From Pseudomonadota bacterium (GTDB lineage Bacteria > Pseudomonadota > Alphaproteobacteria > Kiloniellales > J153): a DNA stretch of 10,904 nt. The translations under genes were made by a program, and so were the position numbers. Where the stretch lies: assembly GCA_022572105.1 (NCBI GenBank), contig JACZWN010000115.1:1-10904 (forward strand), read 5' to 3'. The notes beneath the pieces are model-generated. The model had not been told where the DNA came from. It did not search any database and saw nothing but the letters and a program-made list of their open reading frames with translations. This document shows, in pieces, positions 6,839-10,904 of the stretch; position 1 is the stretch's first letter; each line of letters opens with the position of its first letter.

Positions 6839-7693
6839 ATGCGGCCGAGGATGACGGAACGGGACAATTCATCAAACGCCGGGCCATCGAACGCCGAGGC
6901 GATGGCGGCCCGCCCGGGTGCGCCGGAACTTTCGCCGCCGGAGCTTTCGGTCCCGGAGCTTTCGGTCCCGGAGCTATCGGTGGTCGTGCCGGTCCACGAC
7001 GAGGCCGCCAACATCGCCCCCTTGATTGCCGAGATCGACGCCGCGCTCAGCGGGCGGATCGAGTTCGAGATCGTCTACGTCGATGACGGCAGCGGCGATG
7101 CGAGCGCCGAGGAGCTGGCTCGGGCGCGGCGCTGCCATCCCCGGCTCAAGGTCCTTCGGCACCGCGCCCAATGCGGCCAGAGCGCGGCGCTCGGCACCGG
7201 GATCGCGGCGGCCCGCGCCGAGTGGATCGCGACCCTGGACGGCGACGGTCAGAACGATCCGGCCGACATCCTGTCGCTGGTCGAGGCCAGGGACGAAAGC
7301 GGCGACCCGAATCTGCGCATGATCGCCGGCGTGCGCCGGAAGCGCCGCGACAGCCCGCTCAGACGCCTGTCATCGCGGATCGCCAACGCCGTGCGGCGGC
7401 GGGTCCTGCGCGATGCGACGACGGATACCGGCTGCGGCCTGAAGCTGTTCCGGCGCGAGGCCTATCTCGCCTTGCCGGCTTTCGACCACATGCACCGTTT
7501 CCTGCCCGCCCTGATCAAGCGCGGCGGGGGCGCGGTCCTGGAGGTGCCGGTCGGCCATCGGCCGCGCCGAGCGGGCGCATCCCATTACGGCATGTTGAAC
7601 CGCGCCTGGATCGGCCTCGTAGATATGCTGGGCGTCGCTTGGTTGCAACGCCGCATGAAATATCCTGTCGTGGAAGAGATGGACGAGTCATGA
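6839..7693 (+). CDS. Family 2 glycosyltransferase, DPM1/ArnC-like (polyprenyl-phosphate sugar synthase)
   Basis: This GT-A fold enzyme probably transfers a sugar from a nucleotide donor to polyprenyl phosphate at the inner membrane. The product is 284 residues from the ATG at 6839. After a variable tail, the catalytic domain runs LSVVVPVHDE (46-55), VYVDDGSGD (79-87), DGDGQNDP (134-141, the metal/nucleotide DxD region), TDTGCGLKLF (195-204) and HRFLPALIKRGG (219-230), all typical of DPM1-like enzymes. It lacks the two C-terminal TM helices of ArnC/GtrB-type members, so it is probably peripheral. The usual Asn before GQSAAL appears to be replaced (AQCGQSAAL). Residues 29-48 are a PELSV-type repeat. 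The frame stays open to an ATG at 6779, but that codon lies within the promoter; ATGs at 6851 and 6902 are alternatives. It overlaps the LAB_N gene by 4 bp. The sugar cannot be read from the sequence. Confidence 0.87.
   Translation: MRPRMTERDNSSNAGPSNAEAMAARPGAPELSPPELSVPELSVPELSVVVPVHDEAANIAPLIAEIDAALSGRIEFEIVYVDDGSGDASAEELARARRCHPRLKVLRHRAQCGQSAALGTGIAAARAEWIATLDGDGQNDPADILSLVEARDESGDPNLRMIAGVRRKRRDSPLRRLSSRIANAVRRRVLRDATTDTGCGLKLFRREAYLALPAFDHMHRFLPALIKRGGGAVLEVPVGHRPRRAGASHYGMLNRAWIGLVDMLGVAWLQRRMKYPVVEEMDES
6923..6982 (+). repeat. 15-bp in-frame tandem repeat, four units, in the glycosyltransferase gene
   Basis: Four consecutive 15-bp units encode PELSP, PELSV, PELSV and PELSV. Units 2 and 3 (6938-6952 and 6953-6967) are identical at the DNA level (CCGGAGCTTTCGGTC); units 1 and 4 differ at a few bases. 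The last unit also forms the first beta-strand of the GT-A domain (LSVVVPVHDE), so the array looks like local duplication of the code for that strand. Multiples of 15 bp keep the frame, so changes in copy number would alter only linker length. Confidence 0.9.
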
Positions 7694-7968
7694 GTGAAGC
7701 GTGGATTTGGCTTTCGATAGGATTTCTCGGCCAGGCCTTTTTCTCCTGTCGATTTCTCGTGCAATGGCTCGTCAGCGAGCGGCAGAAACGCAGCATCATT
7801 CCCCATGCGTTCTGGTATTTCAGTATCTTGGGCGGCGCGACGCTGCTGATTTACGCGATCTACAAGCAGGACCCGGTGTTCATCGTCGGCCAGGCCGGCG
7901 GCCTGCTCATCTACGCGCGCAACCTCTATTTCATCTGGCACCAACAGCGCGCCGGTGCGGACGGCTAA
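7690..7968 (+). CDS. LAB_N (lipid-A-disaccharide synthase N-terminal domain-like) small membrane protein
   Basis: The product is a 92-residue inner-membrane protein made only of the LAB_N domain. The signature GQAFFSCRFLVQWLVSE (14-30) is seen, then IPHAFWYFSILGGATLLIYAIY (37-58) and VFIVGQAGGLLIYARNLYFIW (63-83), giving three TM helices. The domain is named from a region attached to some LpxB proteins. As a stand-alone gene it is typically found next to a DPM1-like glycosyltransferase and often a family 39 (ArnT/PMT-like) transferase, and it is suspected to help move or present a polyprenyl-phosphate sugar; that role is inference. The ATG overlaps the glycosyltransferase stop (ATGA) with GGA six bases upstream, so the two are translationally coupled. 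No family 39 transferase follows here; the next gene is pepA after 128 bp. Confidence 0.88.
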   Translation: MSEAWIWLSIGFLGQAFFSCRFLVQWLVSERQKRSIIPHAFWYFSILGGATLLIYAIYKQDPVFIVGQAGGLLIYARNLYFIWHQQRAGADG

Positions 7969-7980
7969 CCGCCGCCCGGA

Positions 7981-8010
7981 CGAGCCGAGTTGCGTCGGCG
8001 GGGCGGCTCG
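7981..8010. repeat. Perfect 7-bp inverted repeat between the LAB_N gene and pepA
   Basis: CGAGCCG (7981-7987) and CGGCTCG (8004-8010) are perfect inverted copies 16 bases apart, just after the LAB_N stop and directly before ATATTAT. The same strand could form a GC-rich hairpin. No T-run follows, so it is not a classical intrinsic terminator. It overlaps the candidate pepA promoter, so it could be an operator or a weak terminator. Confidence 0.5.
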
Positions 8011-8017
8011 ATATTAT
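7990..8017 (+). promoter_or_regulatory. Candidate promoter for pepA-holC
   Basis: TTGCGT (7990-7995) and TATTAT (8012-8017) are spaced by 16 bp. The -10 matches consensus at five of six positions and the -35 at three of six. The position, in the 128-bp gap before pepA, fits separate expression of pepA-holC from the sugar-carrier pair. Recognised by eye only. Confidence 0.42.
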
Positions 8018-8084
8018 CGGCCATCGGCACGCGGCCGAGCGTTCGGGGGAGGCGCGCAAGCCTTCGCCACGAGGCACCAATCAC

Positions 8085-8090
8085 GAGGGG
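8085..8090 (+). promoter_or_regulatory. Strong ribosome binding site of pepA
   Basis: GAGGGG lies six bases before the ATG at 8097. This fixes the pepA start although the frame is open upstream to 7701. Confidence 0.85.
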
Positions 8091-8096
8091 ACGTCG

Positions 8097-9614
8097 ATGA
8101 AAATCATCTTTGCTGCACCCAAGTTGCCCGGACGCGGCGCCGTGGCCGTCGGCGTCATGGCCGGCACCACGCTCTCGCCGAGCGCGGCGAATCTCGACAA
8201 GGCGACCGGCGGCGCGCTCGGCCGCGCCATCAAGGGCAGCCGCTTCACGGGCAAGAAGGGACAGCTGCTGGAAGTCCTGGGGCCGCCCGGGGTCGGCGTG
8301 AGCCGCATCCTGCTCGCGGGGCTGGGCAAGCCGGGCGAGCTCGAGGACGTGGATCTCGAGAACCTGGGCGGATCGATCATGGCCCAACTGCAGGCGAGCG
8401 GCGCGCGCGAGGTCGCGATCATGGTCGATGCGATCGGGCAGTTCAGGCGGAAGGCGCCGCAGCGCGCGGCCCGCTACGGCTTTGGCGCGCTGCTGCGCTC
8501 CTACCGCTTCGACAAGTACCGGACCAAGGAGAAGCCCGAGAACAAGCCGAGCCTGGCCAAGGTGACCGTCATGGTCCAGAACCCGGCCGCGGCGCGGCGC
8601 GCCTTCGACGATCTGGAGAAGATCGCCGAGGGGGTGTTCTTCACCCGCGACTTGGTGTCCGAGCCGGCCAACGTCATCTACCCCAAGAGCCTGGCGCGCG
8701 AGGCGCGCAAGCTGGGCAAGCTGGGGGTCAAGGTCCAGGTCCTCGGCACGGCGGAGATGCGCCGCCTCGGCATGGGCGCGCTGCTCGGCGTGGCCCAGGG
8801 CTCGGACAACGATCCGCAGCTCGTGATCATGCGCTGGGACGGGGCGCCCAAGGGCAGGGGCGCCAAGGGCCGGACCAGGAGGGGACCCATCGCCTTCGTC
8901 GGCAAGGGCGTCACCTTCGACACCGGCGGCATCTCGATCAAGCCCGCGGCCCACATGGAGGACATGAAGTGGGACATGGGCGGGGCCGGCGTGGTCATCG
9001 GGCTCATGCGCGCGCTCGCCGGGCGCAAGGCGCGGGTCAACGCGGTCGGCGTCTGTGGCCTGGTCGAGAACATGCCCTCGGCCAAGGCGCAGCGCCCGGG
9101 CGACATCGTGACCTCGGCCTCGGGCCAGACCATCGAGGTGATCAATACCGACGCCGAAGGGCGCCTGGTGCTGGCGGATGCGCTCTGGTACGTGCAGGAG
9201 AAGTTCAAGCCGCGCGCGATCATCGATCTGGCGACGCTCACCGGCGCCATCATCGTCGCCCTCGGCCACGATCACGCCGGCCTGTTCTCCAACGACGACA
9301 GGCTGGCCGAACGGCTCACGGCGGCCGGCAAGGCGGTCGGCGAGCCGATCTGGCGCATGCCGCTGGGCGAGAGCTACGACAAGAACATCGACAGCGACGC
9401 GGCCGATATGAAGAACGTCGGCGCCCGCGGCGGCGGCGCGATCACCGCGGCCCAGTTCCTCCAGCGCTTCGTCGACAAGGGCATGCCCTGGGCCCATCTG
9501 GACATCGCCGGGGTGACCTGGGAGTCCAAGGCCAAGCCGACCGCGCCCAAGGGCGGCACCGGCTTCGGCGTGCGCCTCCTGGACCGGCTGGTGGCCGATC
9601 ACTACGAGGGGTAG
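8097..9614 (+). CDS. pepA: PepA, cytosolic (leucyl) aminopeptidase, family M17
   Basis: PepA is a hexameric cytosolic metallo-aminopeptidase that removes N-terminal residues from peptides. In E. coli it also binds DNA in XerCD recombination and carAB control; that second role cannot be assumed here. The product is 505 residues, the usual length. The N-terminal macro-like domain covers about 1-165. The catalytic domain carries VGKGVTFDTGGISIKP (268-283), KWDMGGAG (291-298) and NTDAEGRLVLADAL (350-363). Expected metal ligands Lys270, Asp275, Asp293, Asp352 and Glu354 and catalytic Lys282 and Arg356 are all present, at the same numbers as in E. coli PepA as I remember them. A local insert rich in Lys/Arg/Gly (250-263) precedes the active site. 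The start is fixed by GAGGGG and by the family-like MKIIFAAP. holC follows after 16 bases. Confidence 0.98.
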   Translation: MKIIFAAPKLPGRGAVAVGVMAGTTLSPSAANLDKATGGALGRAIKGSRFTGKKGQLLEVLGPPGVGVSRILLAGLGKPGELEDVDLENLGGSIMAQLQASGAREVAIMVDAIGQFRRKAPQRAARYGFGALLRSYRFDKYRTKEKPENKPSLAKVTVMVQNPAAARRAFDDLEKIAEGVFFTRDLVSEPANVIYPKSLAREARKLGKLGVKVQVLGTAEMRRLGMGALLGVAQGSDNDPQLVIMRWDGAPKGRGAKGRTRRGPIAFVGKGVTFDTGGISIKPAAHMEDMKWDMGGAGVVIGLMRALAGRKARVNAVGVCGLVENMPSAKAQRPGDIVTSASGQTIEVINTDAEGRLVLADALWYVQEKFKPRAIIDLATLTGAIIVALGHDHAGLFSNDDRLAERLTAAGKAVGEPIWRMPLGESYDKNIDSDAADMKNVGARGGGAITAAQFLQRFVDKGMPWAHLDIAGVTWESKAKPTAPKGGTGFGVRLLDRLVADHYEG

Positions 9615-9633
9615 GTATGATCCTGCGGTGATG
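9606..9633 (+). promoter_or_regulatory. Translational coupling leader between pepA and holC (mini-ORF of four codons)
   Basis: The last codons of pepA form GAGGGG (9606-9611), an excellent Shine-Dalgarno. The first start codon at proper distance is ATG 9617, five bases on. It opens a four-codon ORF, ATG ATC CTG CGG, that ends in TGA (9629-9631), and the TGA overlaps the holC ATG as TGATG. The holC start itself is 19 bases from the purine tract, too far for direct use. Ribosomes may therefore start on the mini-ORF and reinitiate on holC. The sequence is seen; the mechanism is inferred. Confidence 0.45.
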
Positions 9634-10077
9634 GAAATTCGCTTCTACCATATGACCCGCACGACGCTGGAGGCGGCGCTGCCGCGGATGCTGGAGAAGA
9701 CCCTGGAGCGCGGCCAGCGCGCCGTGGTGCGGGCGAGCTCGGCGGAGCGGGTCGAGGCCCTGACCGCGTGGCTGTGGACCTACCAGGACCGTTCGTTCCT
9801 GCCCCACGGCTCGGCCAAGGATGGCCACGGCGCGCTCCAACCGGTCTGGCTCACCGACCAGGACGAGCGGCCGAACGGCGCCCAGGTGCTGTTCCTGACC
9901 GACGGCGCGGTGAGCCAGCGCCTCGACGACTACGAGCTCTGCGCGGTGCTGTTCGACGGCAACGATGCGGCCGCGCTCACGGCCGCGCGCGAACAGTGGC
10001 GCGGGCTCAAGGACGGCGGCCACGACCTGACCTACTGGCAGCAGGACGAAGACGGCCGCTGGCAGAAGAAAGACTGA
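9631..10077 (+). CDS. holC: HolC, DNA polymerase III chi subunit
   Basis: The chi subunit links the clamp-loader to single-strand binding protein at the replication fork, usually through psi (HolD). The product is 148 residues, the normal size. Family landmarks seen are MEIRFYHMTRTTLE at the start, a LEKTLERGQRAVV helix and strand (about 21-33), LTAWLWTYQDRSFLPHG (43-59) with the characteristic W-x-Y-x-DRSFLPHG, QPVWLT (69-74), and LFLTDGAVS (86-94). The ATG at 9631 was chosen; a GTG directly before it at 9628 is possible. It lies 16 bp after pepA, the conserved pepA-holC pairing of proteobacteria. valS, which follows in E. coli, is absent here, and so is ndk, often seen in alphaproteobacteria. 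Confidence 0.93.
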   Translation: MEIRFYHMTRTTLEAALPRMLEKTLERGQRAVVRASSAERVEALTAWLWTYQDRSFLPHGSAKDGHGALQPVWLTDQDERPNGAQVLFLTDGAVSQRLDDYELCAVLFDGNDAAALTAAREQWRGLKDGGHDLTYWQQDEDGRWQKKD

Positions 10078-10087
10078 GCGTGGGAAT

Positions 10088-10116
10088 CCAGTCTAGGTCA
10101 TGGATCCATTAACTGG
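10088..10116. repeat. Inverted-repeat structure just after holC
   Basis: CCAGT (10088-10092) pairs with ACTGG (10112-10116) around a perfect 10-bp palindrome ATGGATCCAT (10100-10109). It begins 11 bases after the holC stop. There is no T-run, so an intrinsic terminator is not shown; it may act as a 3' stabilising or weak terminating hairpin. Confidence 0.35.
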
Positions 10117-10322
10117 TGTTGCGCGTGGTGAGGTCCGGATATTGCGTGTTTATGTCCGGTTCACCCCCAGCTTCGGACGTGCGAACTGGGCCCGGCGAAG
10201 GTCGCATTTTGACCCAAAGCGGCCATTCACCGACGGACCCCGAAGCTCGTCTTCATCATTGGAATCAGATACGCTGTCCTGACCTGTTGGTTTCGATGCC
10301 GACCGCTGAAAGGCTGAAACCC
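10117..10322. other. Gene-free region with short inverted repeats; possible degenerate interspersed repeat
   Basis: The stretch from holC to the TPR gene holds no credible gene. Several short inverted pairs cluster in it: GTCCG (10154-10158) with CGGAC (10174-10178), AGCTTCGG (10169-10176) with CCGAAGCT (10240-10247), and GGTC (10200-10203) with GACC (10211-10214). The segment around 10200-10235 (TTTGACCCAAAGCGGCCATTCA) recalls short repeats common between genes in alphaproteobacteria, whose chance translations give peptides like HFDPKR or MSALGQ. That likeness is from memory and unproved. The base composition is less GC-rich than the flanking genes. No clear promoter was found; AAAGG at 10309-10313 serves the next gene. 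Confidence 0.4.
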
Positions 10323-10904
10323 ATGCATGTTCGACGCACGATTCTCTGCCTTGCCGCCGCCTTCTTGTGGGCGACTCATGATCCCGACATGGCTTCTGGC
10401 CAGTCGTCCGAGTTGATGGAGGCTTACAACAGTTACAACGCCTTATACCAGCAGGGCCGCTACTCGGAGGCCGAACCCTATGCCAAGGAAGCCTTGAGAC
10501 TGGGGACGGAAGAGTTCGGCCCGAATGATCCGTCCACTGCCGTCTATCTCAACAACCTGGCACTACTTTACGAAGCCCAAGGCCACTACGCGGAGGCCGA
10601 GTCGCTCCTCCAGCGATCGCTGGCGATCGTGGAGAAGGCCCTCGGACCCGAGCACCCGGACGTGGCCCAGAGCCTCAACAACCTGGCGCTGCTCTATCAC
10701 GCCCAGGGCAAGTACGCCGAAGCCGAGCCGCTCAATAGGCACGCGCTGGCGATCTCGGAGAAGGCCCTCGGACCCGAGCACCCCCACGTGGCCGCGACCC
10801 TCAACAACCTGGCGGGACTCTACCGCGATCAGGGCCTCTACGCGGAGGCCGAGCCGTTCTACAAGCGATCTCTGGCGATCGTGGAGAAGGCCCTCGGCCC
10901 CGAG
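10323..10904 (+). CDS. Kinesin-light-chain-type TPR repeat protein with signal peptide (partial, 3' end off window)
   Basis: The visible 194 residues start at an ATG nine bases after AAAGG and are open at the window end. The N-terminus (MHVRRTILCLAAAFLWA) is basic then hydrophobic, a probable Sec signal peptide, so the protein is likely periplasmic or secreted; the cleavage site is not clear. From about residue 34 come 42-residue TPR units of the kinesin light chain type, with the signature LNNLALLYxAQGxYAEAEPL...LAIxEKALGPEHPxV. They lie at about 34-75 (diverged), 76-117, 118-159 and 160-194 and continuing. Such repeats bind partner proteins; in bacteria they occur alone or before an effector domain such as CHAT, which could lie beyond the edge. 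The function is unknown. It runs in the same direction as holC, 245 bp downstream, and is probably a separate transcription unit. Confidence 0.85.
   Translation, partial: MHVRRTILCLAAAFLWATHDPDMASGQSSELMEAYNSYNALYQQGRYSEAEPYAKEALRLGTEEFGPNDPSTAVYLNNLALLYEAQGHYAEAESLLQRSLAIVEKALGPEHPDVAQSLNNLALLYHAQGKYAEAEPLNRHALAISEKALGPEHPHVAATLNNLAGLYRDQGLYAEAEPFYKRSLAIVEKALGPE
10548..10904 (+). repeat. 126-bp tandem repeats encoding TPR units
   Basis: The unit beginning CTCAACAACCTGG recurs at 10548 (as CTCAACAACCTGGCA), 10674 and 10800, exactly 126 bp apart. The best-conserved block is the GGAGAAGGCCCTCGG(A/C)CCCGAG segment that ends each unit. High DNA identity, not only protein similarity, points to recent duplication or gene conversion. 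Confidence 0.9.

Noticed and set aside
7965..9602. A 545-codon open frame antisense to pepA, and a 558-codon frame in another plus-strand phase.
   Set aside because: PepA is certain. In GC-rich DNA stops are rare in the opposite and shifted frames, and these translations are His/Arg/Ala-rich and low in hydrophobic pattern.
10100..10282. A 60-codon plus-strand ORF between holC and the TPR gene.
   Set aside because: It has no ribosome site, and its composition (SHFDPKRPF, then a Ser run) fits chance translation of repeat-like intergenic DNA.
10563..10787. A 74-codon minus-strand ORF with an internal repeat.
   Set aside because: It is the antisense image of the 126-bp TPR repeats.
10548..10904. 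Possible CRISPR-like array because of regular spacing.
   Set aside because: The 126-bp period is in frame and encodes 42-residue TPR units; there are no unrelated spacers between short repeats.

Overview
This window looks like chromosomal DNA from a GC-rich Gram-negative bacterium, most likely an alphaproteobacterium (Rhodospirillales/Rhizobiales-like). The reasons are the gene order lptF-lptG-lptD-surA-pdxA on one strand, an LptD with a CxxC pair and a single C-terminal cysteine, and heavy GC bias at third codon positions. The taxonomic placement is inference; no marker gene such as rRNA is present.

Left part (1-6496, minus strand): an outer-membrane biogenesis operon read right to left. 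lptF and lptG encode the two permease subunits of the LPS-export ABC transporter. lptD encodes the outer-membrane LPS translocon, surA the periplasmic chaperone that helps outer-membrane beta-barrels (including LptD) fold, and pdxA a pyridoxal-phosphate biosynthesis enzyme cut by the window edge. lptF/lptG and surA/pdxA overlap by 4 bp (ATGA), and lptG and lptD are 8 bp apart. An internal promoter candidate precedes surA.

Centre (6497-6838): a divergent intergenic region of about 340 bp. It holds a good sigma70-type promoter (TTGACA-16-TATATG) firing to the right and an AT-rich patch in front of lptF.

Right part (6839-10904, plus strand): first a two-gene unit, a DPM1/ArnC-like family 2 glycosyltransferase overlapping by 4 bp a small three-helix LAB_N membrane protein. 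This pair probably makes and handles a polyprenyl-phosphate sugar for lipid A or envelope decoration. The glycosyltransferase carries a fourfold 15-bp tandem repeat just before its catalytic fold. Next come pepA (leucyl aminopeptidase, all catalytic residues present) and holC (DNA polymerase III chi subunit). A 245-bp gene-free stretch rich in short inverted repeats follows, then the start of a secreted kinesin-light-chain-type TPR protein that runs off the end.

In E. coli lptF-lptG lie divergent from pepA-holC, while lptD-surA-pdxA sit elsewhere. Here the two blocks are joined, and the glycosyltransferase/LAB_N pair is inserted at the divergent junction. I see no clearly new biological system. 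The best items for a second look are the inserted sugar-carrier pair with its tandem repeat, a four-codon mini-ORF that appears to couple pepA to holC, and the repeat-rich TPR gene and its upstream region.
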